64,000 bases of DNA. Source: Sternotherus odoratus. Lineage: Eukaryota > Chordata > Testudines > Kinosternidae. The stretch is taken from contig JAVMKO010000001.1 in assembly GCA_032164245.1 (NCBI GenBank), positions 164,539,434 through 164,603,433 on the forward strand, given 5' to 3'. Each line of letters starts with the position of its first letter. The first letter of the stretch is position 1. Under the pieces are notes generated by a model. The model saw nothing but the letters and a program-made list of their open reading frames with translations. It was not told the DNA's origin and ran no database searches. Below, piece by piece: positions 34,612 through 47,066 of this stretch. The translations under genes and the position numbers were made by a program.

Positions 34612-35024
34612 TCATTCATTCTGTATTTGTGTTTGGTTTTTCTTCCCTAAGTGTAGCATCTTACATTTGTCTCTGGTGAATTTCATTCTGTCATCTGTAG
34701 CCCAGTTCTCCAATTTATCAAGATCCTTTTGAATTTTCAAAATATTGGCAATCCCGGATAGCTTTGCGTGATTTGCAAACTTGATCAGTATGCTCTCTAT
34801 TTTCATATCTAGGTCATGAATAAAGACCTTAAACAACACCAGACCCAGAACAGATCCCTGTGGAACTTCACTTGAGACCTTCCTGCAATCCAGCATCATT
34901 CCATTAATAGTTACTCTTTGTTTGTAGTTGTTTAACCAATTATATATCCATTTAATGGTACTTCTACTGAGTCCACATTTCTCCATCTTATCAGAATGTC
35001 ATGTTGGACTGTGTCAAAACCCTT
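34612..35024 (-). pseudogene. CR1 reverse transcriptase fragment
   Basis: The minus-strand frame shows SRSTIKWIYNWLNNYKQRVT, the VPQGSVLGLVLF block (motif around the conserved Pro-Gln-Gly), VFIHDLDMKI, and further downstream LDKLENWATDDRMKFTRDKC and HLGKKNQ. The catalytic F/Y-A-D-D motif is replaced by FANH, so both Asp residues are lost. The upstream SKGFDTVQHDILI-like segment is in a neighbouring frame beyond a small deletion. Dead copy of a CR1 polymerase. Confidence 0.9.
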
Positions 35025-35032
35025 GCTGAAAT

Positions 35033-35166
35033 TAGGGTGACCAGACAGCAAGTGTAAAAAATCAGGACATGCAGTGGGGGTTGGGGGGGGTAATAGGAGC
35101 CTATAACTGAAAAAGCCCCAAAAATCAGGACTGTCCCTACAAAATCGGGACATCTGGTCACCCTAG
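35033..35166 (-). mobile_element. Short hAT MITE, TAGGGTGACCAG family (reverse)
   Basis: Starts TAGGGTGACCAGAC and ends GTCTGG-type complement (CATCTGGTCACCCTA). A perfect 8-bp duplication GCTGAAAT (35025-35032, 35167-35174) flanks it. It lies in the middle of CR1 sequence that is contiguous once the MITE and one duplication are removed. Confidence 0.93.
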
Positions 35167-35345
35167 CTGAAATCCAGGTATGTTATGCCCACCATATTCC
35201 CCCATCCACCAAATCAGTTACCCTGTCAGAAAGTGAAATCAAGCTGGTTTGGCATAATTTGTTCTTGATACATCTTCATATTACTGATGTCACTGACCTG
35301 CATATCCGAATACGTTGTCTAAAAAAATCCTCATTGTGACACCCT

Positions 35346-36658
35346 TGCCTTCTAGACTCTTTACAGAATACATGAAATGATGTATTTTCATTTGAAAACC
35401 CACAAAAGAACAGACTCTACCACTTCCTGGTCCACAGGGAAGCATTTAGGTCTATTCCTTGTCACTAGAGGTCTATGAACTATTTGTAATGATTGGAGTT
35501 TCATGGTAGCTTTTAAGTACTTGTGTGTCTGTACAGTGTCTACCACAGTGGTCTGTACAGTGTCTACCAATCCTTACTCTGGACTTTGCTTGCTACCCTG
35601 CTAGAAATAATTAGCTCTAAATTTGGGCTAGGTTCACTGCAGTTGTTGCATATTTTCTGGAAAACCAGGTCAAGGTTCAAGCAAATCTGGGCCAGATTGT
35701 GGTTTGGGGTGAAAAACAATATGGCAGCTGAATTTCTGCTTGAGTTTTTGGATTAATTTGAACCCCAAAACTCAAAGCAAAACACTGGGTTCAGAACCCC
35801 AGGGTAAACCAAAACCAATGACAGTATGATTACATTTCACTCAAAAATATTAAGTCTCACTCAGTACATGTGCTGAATGAATCCGCAGAACTTCTCAATT
35901 TATTCAAATTTCTTTGGTCTTGATAGGTTAGACATGCAGGAGATCCCATTTCTCATGAGACTTTACTGTTTCAAGCAATGCCAGAAATGTCATACGCAGC
36001 CTCTCTTGCTGTATTTTGTTTTTCCACTTCTGGTCTTGCCAAAACCTAGAAGTGCAGAGTTGTGCACATATTGGCAGGGTGGAAGGGAAGAGAAGATAAT
36101 GTTTTTAAAACCTGAAAAGTGTCTCAAGTTTCAGTTTGTTTTGAGTAAATGTTCAGGTTGGGCCTTGTTTTATCTGAATACAAACATACTACCTACTAAA
36201 AACAAAGGATCAGTTACCTCCGTACTAAAAACAAGGATCAGTTACTTTTGAGCATGTCCGTATTGGTCACATTTATAATATCTCACAAGCTCAAAAAACA
36301 AAATGCAGGTTCCAACATTTAAACCCAGCTGTTTCTACAGGGCCTCTGACAGAAGATGGAATATGCTTACTGCTTTTGCTTACTGGGGTGGGAGGACCTA
36401 TCTGATAATCACTGATAATCAATTAAAGATATGTGCTAGGTTGAAATAAGGATCCTTTCTAGTCCATGGAATTTGAATAGTCTGAATGCTACAGAAATGG
36501 CATGTTGTTCGTGTCTTTGGCAAAGTGTATTACAAACATTGAGGGGGAAAACAAAATATACTACAGCATGGGAAGAAATTTTAAATTTCAGATTCTAACA
36601 CTTTTATGAACGAAGCATTAAAAACCAATCAAAAAAAATAAACTGGTAGCATCTAAGG
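35346..36658. other. Gene-free stretch with small tandem duplications
   Basis: No gene. Two short tandem duplications are clear: 'tctgtacagtgtctacca' at 35528 and 35552, and 'tactaaaaacaaaggatcag' at 36194 and (one base shorter) 36223. Confidence 0.6.
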
Positions 36659-37141
36659 CAGTGGTTCCCAAACTGTAGGTCACACTCCCAGGGAGGCGCA
36701 GAAAAACATTTGGGGCAGCACATGGCAGGGCCAGGTCCAGACCCATTGGGAGCGGGGAGGAAGCTCCATCTAGGCCTGCTCTGTCCTCTGACCAGCTCTG
36801 ACCCCAGCCACAGCGCCACTCTGTCCCATGCTCCACCCCGAGCCACAGCTGTGCTCTGATTGCCCTGCGCTTGACCCCAGCTCCACCCCGGCCCAGCCCC
36901 AGCCCTGCCCCACTCCCTCCTCTGCCCCCATCCCAACTCTGCTCTTATACCCTTTCTGCCCCAGGCCAGGTTCTGCCTCTAGTCCCAGCCCCTCCCTCAT
37001 CCCCAGTCCTACCCCCCAGCTCTGCCTTCATCCCAAACTCCTCTGCTGAGACAACTGTGCAGCAAGGGATGAGGGGCACAGACAGATTCCATAACTGGTA
37101 TGGGGGGGGAAAGTTTGGCAGGAAAAGTTTGGGCACCACTG
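36659..37141. mobile_element. Non-autonomous hAT, CAGTGGTTCCCAAACT type
   Basis: The left end CAGTGGTTCCCAAACT and the complement of the right end (CAGTGGTGCCCAAACT) are inverted 16-bp repeats with one mismatch. The putative 8-bp flanks (ATCTAAGG / GTGTAAGA) are decayed. The 483-bp interior is C+A-rich low-complexity sequence ('ccccagcc', 'ctgccccactcc') and gives spurious frames on both strands. Confidence 0.8.
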
Positions 37142-37228
37142 GTGTAAGATTTATAATGCCGTTTCCCTGCCAGCCCCGGCATACTTGAGTGAGTATTCTA
37201 TAACACATCGGGCTAGAGTCTCAACTAG
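37142..37228. other. Short spacer between two hAT elements
   Basis: 87 bp of anonymous sequence. Confidence 0.6.
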
Positions 37229-37236
37229 TGTACAAC

Positions 37237-38174
37237 CATAGGTGTGTGCACAGGGTGTGCCAGGTGTGCCCAGGCACACCCTAATGCCCTGAGCTCCGGC
37301 TGGGAAGGCTGGTGGCTCAGGGGGGAGGAGGAAGAGGAAGAGGCTGCGGCAGCGATGGGTGCGGAGCCGTGTTTACATCGCTGCTGCGCTCCTGGCCCCA
37401 GTGGCGTGGGGTGAGTGGAGTTGGGGTGACAGGATCCCCTGCCCCCCCCCCCCCCGCAGGTGTATTTGTTGCCTGTACATACTTCCTCAGCAGCTGCACA
37501 AAGTTGTAATTGTGTGACACAGCAAACTCCACGCTGATACCGTGACCCACCTTGCCCCCCCTCCACCTGCCTAGCCGGGCCTTCCCTACCCTGCCCAGCC
37601 AATCGCCACCTCCTCAGCGCTACACGTGACCTTTGTTGACTTACATCAGTCATAGCGCTCTTCCACCGCTGTGCTCCAGCTTGGTTGGCGCTCTCTGCAC
37701 CCGCCCCGTAAGTGCTATCACATCATTGGTCAAGGGGATGTCCAGGGGGTGGGATTTGGTGAGGACTCTGTTATGAGTGGTGGCATGGTAAGGGGGCCAA
37801 GGCTAGGCTGGGGGGGTTGGATATGGGCCAGAAGATCTCAGGAGCAGTCAGGGGATGGGGAACAGGAGTGTCAGATAGGGTGTGGGAGTCCCAGGGGGCC
37901 CGTCAGGGGGTGTGAATATGGAGAGGGGTTGGGGTAGTCAGGGGACAGGGAGCAGGGGGAGTTGGATGGGTCAGGAGTTCTGGGGGTCCTGTCAGGGGGC
38001 AGGGAGTGGTTGGATAGCCGTGGGAGTCCCAGGGGTCTGTCTGGGGGCAGAGGTGTGGATAAGGATTGGGGCAGTCAGGGGACGGGTAGTGGGAGGGCGT
38101 GGATGGGGCGGGATGGGGTTAGGGCAGGACTCCCTGGATGCACACCTTAATGAAATGTCCTGCACACGCCTATG
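37237..38174. mobile_element. Non-autonomous hAT, CATAGGTGTGTGCA type
   Basis: The left end CATAGGTGTGTGCACAGG and the complement of the right end (CATAGGCGTGTGCAGGAC) are inverted. A perfect 8-bp duplication TGTACAAC (37229-37236, 38175-38182) flanks the 938-bp element. The interior is G+C-rich: CpG-containing at 37300-37700, then a G-rich tandem-like stretch (37730-38120) with repeated 'gggagtccc(a)ggg' and 'gtcaggggacaggg' motifs. No transposase. Confidence 0.92.
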
Positions 38175-38182
38175 TGTACAAC

Positions 38183-38355
38183 GGCATCGTTCCATTAACT
38201 TCAATGGAATTTCAACCATTTATGCAAGTTGAGGCTCTGGCCCACTGTCTAAAAAACTGATAATTTAGGGTCAAAATGTTCTCTATTACAACAATGTAAC
38301 TCCCTTGAGCTCACGGGGGTAGGAATAGTATGACTGAAACAGAAACAGGCCCACC

Positions 38356-38394
<39 letters not shown>

Positions 38395-40790
38395 ATTTGT
38401 GTGTTTTTAAAAAACCCTTCTGGGGTGATTATAGGAAGATTTAAGAAACATGTTGTGTGGTGTAAGGAGATTCATTCTGTAACATGATGACACTCTGCCA
38501 CCTAGAAAAATGTGGTGGTGATCTCTAAATAATGTGTGTGGAAATGATTTGTAAACTTGCTAAATTTTCCTAAATAATGATTCTTTTCCCCACGTGAATT
38601 ATAGTGGTAACTGCCTTTGTCAGGAAGTTACAAAGTGTTAGGGAACTCAATTACTTGTGAGGGTGAAAACTATATATATTACTTGTCAGTAATACATACC
38701 AGGCTCCACTGCCGTAAGGTATAGCCCTTGCTATATAAATGTGGGACTTTTTCTCTGTAGATATGGGGGGAGGGGTTGGGGGGGGGAATAGACAGGTTCT
38801 AATGAGAGAGACAGAGAGACAGCGAAAAACTGTGTGGTTCAGCTATATTGATAAGAAATACTAAAGCCCCCACATCTCTGTAAGAGAATCTCTATCATCA
38901 CTGATGTAAAGGGCCTAATTCTTGGCTGTCATGACAGCCTCCAAAAGGTGGAGTATTCTTTGAACTGCAGCCAATTTCATTGTCACACACCCCGCATTCT
39001 GAAACTGAAGTAATGCTTTCTACTGTTCTCACTGTGTGTGTCTGTTGTACATTTCTATATAACATACACTTTGAATGCAGTTACCTAAATTGAAAACAAA
39101 AATCAGTGGAAAGCTCCTGCACTTTCTGTTTGGGGTTGATACTTAAAACATTGAATTTCATTCATAATAGTATAGAAAGACTAGCAGTGTTGGCGTGCTT
39201 CTCTCTGGGGAATCTTTCCTAGAGGAACATTTTCCTCAGTATTACTTCATAATGTGTGAGTGAAATATAATACACAATAGATGATAGGTCTGTTAAAAGC
39301 AGCCTTTGTCAGAAATTCCCGTATACATGTCCTGCTTCTTTAGTATTAAGCCCTAGCAGATATTCAATGTGAATTTACAGTGAGTAGGACAAATGCTCCT
39401 GGGCATAAATAGCTGCAGGTTTATATATGTGTGCTCTGATGGGACATGAGTGCTAGCTGAATTGCTACTCCACAAAAGGGCACCTGTTGAAATAAAATAC
39501 AGTTAGAGGACCACAAAAAAAAAAAAAGAAAGAAACTAATTTTGTGTGGTTATCCTTAGCAGCAACAAGGAGGAAAGACCACATCCAGGTATAAATTAGT
39601 TATATATGTTTTAAAGAAAAATAGAAGAGAATACTTCATGCCATTCATAAGCCCTAGGGACAGTTGGCTAACTAGTGAAAACTAAGAATTTTTCAAACTG
39701 AAGATTGTGTATTCTAGAGTTTGCTGTACATAGTGCTCAGATGCTATGTAATTTGGTTGACTAACTGGCAGTCATGAATCCAAACATTGCTGAACCTTAA
39801 AAATGATCCATTTGTTTGGTTCTAAAGGGGACAATGTTTGGGCAGGTGGTGGTGTTTGTTTTTTTTTAAATAAAGCAATTGGCTTATTTCTCATTAATAC
39901 CTAACAATTGCCACCTGATATTGCTCCACCTTTTTCCACATTGGCATTCAGGACTATGTATAAAAATAACAATAAAGGTGGACAGTAGCAGGAAGGCAGT
40001 GAGGAGGCTTAAAACAATGCTTTCTGAACTGTACTGTGGATTTTCTCTCCAAAATATTCTTTTAAGTAACCAACCTGAAATCATGTTGCTTGTGTGTAAT
40101 ATGTTCTACATCTTGATCAGCACTGAGTTTGTGTGTACAGTAAAGTTGTGAATTTATTCATATTAACTAACCAATCAGAAGTGAGGATACCATTTTTTCA
40201 TAGAATATATGTTGTTCAAATCCCCCGAAACTAATTCTAATATCAACCCATATCTATTTAGACTCACTGGTTGAACTAGACCCAGTATTTTATTCCTTCC
40301 CCTAGCCAGCTATAAATTAATATCAGCTTCTTCAAACTTTACCACAGCTGGTATGTAACTTGATTGTACCTGGAATAAGACAGGTACCTCTTAATAAAGC
40401 AGAATCAAATAGTAGCCAACTGTATGAAGTAAGTCTTTAACATCTCAATTCTGCATGTGTGTTAGCCTCTGGGAAGATAGGTGGTTTATGTGGGACTTTG
40501 GTCATCTAGCCCTTCTCTCATATCTCAAGAGTATCCATAGATACCAGCAGCAAAGGATGTGGAAATGAGAGCTTTTTAGTAAGTGGAAGTCCAGGGGGCA
40601 GATTTTCCAACAATTCTGCTACCCATTTCTGATATATCTAAATATTACTGACTAGTGAGAACACCTTCTCTTTGTGGCAGGATACCCTGCAAACTGCCTG
40701 CTCAGAAGTCAGTACGCCTATCAAAACTGAGGAAACTTGAGAGTAAAGACTTTTTGTTTATATCAATAAGAGTTTTTATGGACAAAATTT
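38183..40790. other. Gene-free stretch with (TG)n
   Basis: No gene. Contains the (TG)n tract (38357-38391), a G-rich run at about 38764-38788, and a poly-A-rich run at about 39513-39530. The rest is AT-rich and anonymous. Confidence 0.5.
38357..38391. repeat. (TG)n microsatellite
   Basis: About 17 uninterrupted TG units. Confidence 0.98.
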
Positions 40791-40794
40791 TCCC

Positions 40795-40930
40795 TCAGCC
40801 CCCATTGGACCGGGGCAGCGAATCGTGGTCAGTGGGAGCCACGGTCAGCGAAACAGCAGGAAAACAAAGCAGCGGGACCTGCTAAGGGTGCTTACCCTGC
40901 AGTCCCACATGCTAACATTGCCGATCCCTG
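40795..40930 (+). mobile_element. Truncated hAT right end, CAGGGGTCGGCAAC type
   Basis: Sequence 'cattggaccggggcagcgaatcgtggtcagtgggagcc' and the end 'cctgctaagggtgcttaccctgca...attgccgatccctg' match the interior and right terminus of a common turtle hAT whose terminal repeat is CAGGGGTCGGCAA. The left end is missing. Confidence 0.65.
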
Positions 40931-41463
40931 ATTAAAGTTAGGTACCTAACTCTGTAGTTAGCCATCTAAATAGATGGACTGATTTTCAGAGGTGCTGAGC
41001 ATTAAAGTCCTATGCATAAATAAAGCCTAACTTTAAGCATCCAAATATGGAACACTTTTTTGCCTGTGTATGTCAATTCCCTGTACATCAATGGAAAGAC
41101 ATGACCAGTTTTCTTTTAATCTTAAAGAGAGAATTAGGACAGGTATTTGTCTTCATAGTTTGGAAGCCCTCTGGCTAGAATGTCTTCTCAGCCAAGCCAT
41201 TTTGATGCTTACAAGATTAGAGAGAAATAGGGAGCATGTGGGTGAGTGGGTATCTCCCTCCCAATGAAGAAATTTGCTGCAGGAATTACATTTACAAATT
41301 CATCGCATGTTTATATTTAACTTACAATACAGAGTCTTCATATATATCTATAGTAAAAGCCATAGGGTTGAATTTAATTTGCATATAAATATTTAAAATT
41401 GAAAATGTTTTTTCTCATCATACCTTGGAGCATATTTTTCTAGGGAAAAGAAAAATTATCTTT
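40931..41463. other. Anonymous stretch
   Basis: No gene. About 40935-41045 resembles an ancient amniote repeat ('gattttcagaggtgctgagcatt'). Confidence 0.4.
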
Positions 41464-41476
41464 AAAATTGACTGGT

Positions 41477-42684
41477 CATCAGCGATCCCTCAGAGTTCAA
41501 GAATGATTGTCTTCCATAAAATGATAGCCATTTATTGCTGATGAATTCGCAGGTGGCTAATGAGACCGAGCCCGGATTCACAGATCATATCACAATTGGG
41601 GCAGACATTTCCCAATGAAAGGGATAGATCTGGATTGTTGAGTTGGGCTGAGGCACATTCTTTCCTCCTTTCCTGTTTCTCCATTTCCTGTTGACTCCAT
41701 TGGCTCTCAACACTGGGATCCTTGTCGCAAGGTCCATTTCCGTTCTGATGAGGCGAGGGCTTGGGTTTTCCATGAGCTTATGTCAATACTGCACTTCTTT
41801 ATGCTGGCTTTGAGAGTATCTTTGCAGCACTTCTTTTGCCCGCTCCCTGTCCATTGGCCATGGCTGTGAGAATATGACCTGCTTCAGGTGTCAATTTTCT
41901 GGCATTTGAAGAACATGACCAGCCCAGTGGAGTTGGTGGTGGATGATCATCGTTTAAATGCTGAAGGTTTTGACTTGGGACAGAATGATGATGTTGGTGC
42001 ATCTGTCAGCCCATTTGATTCGGAAGATCTTGCAAAGGCACCGTTGATGTTATCATTCAAGAATCTTGAGGTGTCTACTGTATGTGACCCAGGTTTTGGC
42101 ACCGTACAAGAAAGCAGGGATAATAGCCTTGTACACGAGAAGATTGGTTTGATTCTTGATGTCATGATCTTTGAAGACATGTTTTCTCAAGTGTCCGAAA
42201 GCTGAGCTGGCATTTGCTCATCGATGTCAACTTTCTGTGACAGCTGCTGAGGTAAAGGAAGTGGTCAGCTTTCTCCAGGGTCTCTTATTGATCTGAATTA
42301 TGGAAGCAGGATGCTGGGGATTCAGAGCCTTTTGGTGGCATACTTTAGTTTTCTTGGTGTTGAGTGTGAGGCCAACTTGATTGTAGGCCTCAGAGAAAGT
42401 GTCCCAACTATTTTTTTGAAGATTTTTCAAATGGGCGCACAGGGCACAGTCATTTGTATTATAGAGTTCAATGACTGATTTAGTGATAGTCTTTGTTTTG
42501 GATCAGAGGTGAATGAGATTGAAGAGCTTTCCTTCCATTCTGTATTGGATATTAAGTCCAGAGGGTAGCTTGTTAGTGTGAGGAGGAAAGTGACAGTAAA
42601 GAAGATAAAGAAAGGAGTTGGAGCAATTACACAGCTTTGCTTAACTCTGTCTTAACTAGGAAGGGGTAGAGCAGGTGGATGCTC
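41477..42684 (-). mobile_element. 5'-truncated LINE with 13-bp TSD
   Basis: Flanked by a perfect 13-bp duplication AAAATTGACTGGT (41464-41476, 42685-42697), the hallmark of target-primed reverse transcription. The insert is 1,208 bp in minus orientation. Its 3' end (low coordinates) has no poly-A; it ends '...ggatcgctgatg'. Its 5' end is truncated within the RT domain. The family is a non-LTR LINE whose ORF2 has a C-terminal Cys/His motif; I do not assign it to a named clade. Confidence 0.9.
41500..42640 (-). pseudogene. LINE reverse transcriptase C-terminal part, decayed
   Basis: In several minus-strand frames: CVIAPT-F at about 42640 (the motif around the RT active site), then LPSGLNIQYRMEGKLFNL (about 42565-42510), a degraded catalytic box (the F-A-D-D position reads TND), then NQVGLTLNTKKTKVCHQKAL (about 42385-42325). 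Further downstream are KAIIPAFLYGAKTWVTYSRH (about 42140-42080), HHQLHWAGHVLQMPEN (about 41945-41895), and a terminal CPNCDMICESGLGLISHLRI segment with spaced Cys and His residues (about 41605-41545). Stops and frameshifts occur throughout. Not functional. Confidence 0.85.
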
Positions 42685-42697
42685 AAAATTGACTGGT

Positions 42698-45600
42698 ACA
42701 TCTGAATGAAATACTGGTTCATGCCTATTCTTTCTTAAGATTTTCTGTTTGTCTTATAGTTTAGAACTTGCATTGCTATCATCCTTTTAATTTAATCTTG
42801 AAGGATAATTGACGAAGGGTTCTCTCCTCCTGGAGCGGAGGACAAATTAGGAGACCCCATCAGTTTACCATCTGCTTACTCATAAAAGACCATGGACTTT
42901 TCTTTTCCCTTTCTTCACCATATAGGGCATTACAGGGAATCTTCTTGTCACTTGGGATGCAGAATTCCCTGTTTCTGGCTTGACAGCAGTGTGTTGTACC
43001 TTTTTAGACATTAAATAAAACCAAAATTGTACAGAAGTAACTGCAGGCCCAACCTGGAAAAATGAGTCCAGCAAAATTTTGGCTCTACAACAGCAAAGGG
43101 AAGGAATCCCTTCTCTAGCAGCCTAAATCTTCCTGAGGGCAAACTGACAGCATGATTTCTATAATGAAACTTGTGGTGAATATGCCAGGCATCTCCTTGA
43201 AACCTTGAAGAACTGTAAAGAAGCCTTGGAGATGTTCTGGTTTTAAAGGTCAGCTATAGGAGAGAGTCTGTAGGTCATATGGTTCCTATCTTCCACCTCC
43301 CAAAAATTATGTTAGTGGAAAAGAGTGTCCCAAGGACATTCTATTGAAAGGCCAGGAGCTCCTCCCCACTCAACAATGACTGAAGTAGGGAGTTCCTCCC
43401 AAACACCATGGGGAGAGAAGGGATTAAATACTCCATGGCAAAGGAAAATGCCTCACTACCTGCCATTTTTTTTAAAAAAATGTTTGTTTAGGTAAGCAGG
43501 GTTGAGTTTAATTTTGTAGTCCATAGCCTGGAATAACTCTCACATTTTTTGTGGCTGCTGGTGTTGGGGTAGGGGCATAGAAATGCACAAAATGTATAGA
43601 ATGTGTGAGCAAACTTCTATAGGTTCTTCTCTAAGCAGCTCTGCAATGCATCTCAGCAGAGCTTTTGTTAAAAATTAGGGTTTCTATGTCAGGTCAACCT
43701 CTTTCCTGGATAGTCTTCACTGTCACTTAGCCATCATCTTCTGGCTTCTAGACCTCAGCTGATTCCAAAAGCTGTAGCTATATTGTTCTGGGATGGGGCC
43801 TGTTTAAAGAAACAGGGTGCAAGTTTGCATGATGGCTTGAAACAAACAAGAAAATATATATTACGCACACAAACATGATCTGCAATTAGGAAGCCTAGTG
43901 ACTGAGCGTTGCTATGCAGAATGTTAGCATTTTGTGAGAGAAAGCAACTGACTATCCCTATGGCAGAGTTAATATGAATACTCCAAGGTACAGGGAGATG
44001 ACACAACTGTTGATTTAAAGAGTTAGGTACAGGAGAAAAACAGATTTCTGTAAGGAAGACTAGAGAAAATATGTAATGGTATGATTAAGCTCCATGAGTC
44101 TAGACGGGTTTATAACTCAGTCAGAAGGAAGACGTCCAAAGCAGAACACAAATCAGCTAAGGACAGAGTTCTAATGCACATTCCAAAATGAATTATATTT
44201 TCCAATGATAAAAATAAAGTAGTGTTGCATGTATTATATCTATTCCATTGTTTATTTCTTAAAATATCACAAAACAAACATAGTATTTAATTCATCATAG
44301 AACAGTTCCATATCTAATCTTTGTAAATCTGATGCCATATGGGTTGTGCAAACATTTTTAAAAAAAGTAATTTTATGATAAGCAAAACAGGAAATTGAAG
44401 GTTGCTGATGATGAAACTGATCTCCAACTGGTAATCGGAGTAGTGAAGTCACTAAACCTTTCCTGCTCTATAAATTTTATTTCCTGGGTCTTGTTTTGTG
44501 TTTTCATAAGATTTGTTGGATAAGCTGCTCTAGTCCTTTTAACCAGAAATCATCATCATCATCTTAATATGTTACCATAAAATAAATAAGATGTTAAAAA
44601 TGCAGTCTAGGAGTAGAAAAATAGTGTATGCTTGTACTATAGTGTCAGCATTTACTTACAAACTCTGACTGTTCAGATAACCTCCCTCCTCATAAAGGAG
44701 ATTGTTAAGCAGTGAATGTTCTTTAACATGACTGCTTAGTAACCACTATGGCATTGTCTCGCTGGAAGCTTTGTATTGGCCTAGTCCACTTCATTAGAAT
44801 TGAATAATCATTTAACCAAAATTGCTAAGAGTGATCTTGGGGTTAAGGGAAAGGAAAGACTCAGGGCAATATTCAAATTAGGTTAAATTCACCCTGTTTA
44901 GTGGACTAGCACAAGTCTTCTGCACATCTTAAATTCTTTTAATTCTTCAAAATGGAGATTAGGTGGGATTTATGTGATTCATAAGCCTTGTGGTGGCCTT
45001 TCAAACAATACTATATGCCAAACACACTGGGTGCCTGCTATGATAGCCACAGCTTTGAATCCCAAATTCAGCTTGTGTATGTTGCCATAGAACAGCAATC
45101 TATGAAATCTGAGCCAGATCCTTAGCTGGTGTAACTCTGCTGCGTTGACTGCAATGGAATGACACTTCTTTACACCAACAGAGTATCTGCACCTCATCTT
45201 CAAAAAAAAATAAAGATACTCAGGTGAGTCCCTGAACACTGTTTTATTTTTTAAAAATCCAATAAGGCAATTTTAAAAAGTTAAAGTTGGAGAGAATGGA
45301 AGCAAGTTAGTGGGATTATTCATGTGTTTAAATTTAAGTATGTGAGTACTTTGATAGGTCACGGCCTGATGAATGAATGCAATGAAAGTCTACCAAATAA
45401 ACCCCCCCAGAAAACTGTTATTTATTCTTCTAGTATAAAAAGATAATGCTTTAAAAGAACATCTGTTTAAAAATAAAAGTGAGATGCCTTCAGACTTTCT
45501 CATGCTTCACCAAACAATTCGAATACACTATTTGTATAATGTGCTATACTATGCATATCAGTTTAGTAAAGCAGGGATTTACAGAGCTCCCAGGTTATGC

Positions 45601-47006
45601 CTGTGTTTGTCAGTGTTACACAATAAATACCAGGTTTACCTTTCAAAGAGGAGTAAGTAAGTATAGAAGAATGTCAGTGGGTTTTCATAGCATTCACCAA
45701 CCCTAACTCAGCACGATACTTCCAGGGGAGTGTCCAGAGTTGGGAGGCACCTTGCTACCACCTGCAACCTCGTCTGTGCCTGTCAGGGGTCAGCTACCCA
45801 ACTCCACCAGACACAGGCAACACAAGCACTCTTCACGAGGCCTATGCAGGCTCCAGGCTTCGAGCCTTCAAACATCTCCCTGGAGTGTCCAGCCCCCATT
45901 CTGCTAGACGGCCACAGCAGTCATAGATTCACAGCTTCCAAAGAGGCATCACACTCCAGCTTACCAGTTCCACCTCCGGCTGCCATTTTGCTTATCATGC
46001 AGCACTGAGCTTTGTTTATAGTGCAAACAAGTAAACGTTTATTTAACATAGAGATACAAGTGATAGCAAGTGAAATTATTGGAAATAAATGATTATGTAT
46101 GAAATAAAATCATAACACGCAATCCAGAACCTAGACTGACGTAACTAGATACTTTCATGTATCATGAAGCAATGCTCACCCAAAGTCCTTCCAGCATTTT
46201 ACAGCCAGACTTGGCTGTGGTCTATCATCTTCAAATACATTCAAAAAATATGATCTGTACATACATTTTGCAGTGATTAGGCTCACATTCCCCCCCACCA
46301 GTTAATTATTATGCATATATACAACCTAGGAGATCCCTGCAAAACCCTATGCACCCCCTGTGCCCTCTGCCAGTTGGCACCAAAGAGATTCCTGGGTCTC
46401 ACCCTCCCAAAATCCTGAACTCATTAACATCATAGCTTGTCACTCCAGACTCACAGCCAAGATCTGGTGTTGCCATTGCCAATGTTGGTGTTGCCAGTGG
46501 CCAGGACCTGAGCCCCACGTCAAGGATTGGGAAATGGAGTGTAGGTGGAGGGCCAGGAGCAGGGCCTATGTGCAAGAAGCCCTCCCAGGTTTTATGCACA
46601 GAGCCAGCAGTTGGGAAGCGGGGCCAGCCTCCAGGACCCAAGCCATGGAGTGGAGCCTCAGGTGTACTCAGATACTGTAACTAATTTGGGTATCAAACAT
46701 CAGATCTTTAGTTTCCAGGCTGCCTCTACCCCTGAGGGAAGGAGTATTTGGGCTCTTGTCTTTCTCCATTCTTAATTAAATTAGTTCTATAAGTTTTTTG
46801 TGGTAGGTATTGGAAACTCATGGTGACAATATCATAAGACATACTAACCATAACAAGTTACCAACATGTTTTGTATCAACAAATGGAATCTTTGGGAACA
46901 TTTCATGACCTCCTGGATCTTTACAGCCTTTCCCCCTCTCAATAATAATAATTAATACTGCTTCTCATGTTCAGAATATGTTACAAATACTGAGCTGAAT
47001 CATATA
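42698..47006. other. Gene-free stretch
   Basis: No gene seen; frames are short. About 45295-45370 and 45110-45160 have faint similarity to ancient amniote repeats. About 45720-46320 includes a G+C-richer segment with a conserved-looking T/A boundary that I could not classify; it may be an old LTR-type remnant. About 46465-46505 has a small internal 'gttgcca' duplication. Confidence 0.4.
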
Positions 47007-47066
47007 TGCCTTACTGATACAAGTAGTCCAGTTGAAGTCAATGGGACTACTCATCTGAATAAGGCA
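47007..47066. repeat. Ancient palindromic repeat (AGTAGTCC type)
   Basis: Left arm TGCCTTACTGATACAAGTAG and right arm (complement TGCCTTATTCAGATGAGTAG) form a hairpin around 'tccagttgaagtcaatgggac'. Confidence 0.7.

Larger units (their letters stand above)
34136..35345 (-). mobile_element. CR1 LINE, 5'-truncated, interrupted by hAT MITE
   Basis: The minus strand carries the CR1 RT C-terminal part and the 3' untranslated region typical of turtle/bird CR1 (at 34170-34560, e.g. 'ctctggatcctttccagtttctctacatcc'). The element continues beyond the hAT insertion at 35033-35166: 'ccaggtatgttatgcccacc...ccctgtcagaaagtgaaatcaagctgg' is CR1 sequence too. Confidence 0.9.

Noticed and set aside
36604..38232. 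Frames of 60-140 codons in a G+C-rich block, resembling a gene with a CpG island
   Set aside because: The block consists of two hAT elements with defined terminal repeats (one with a perfect TSD).
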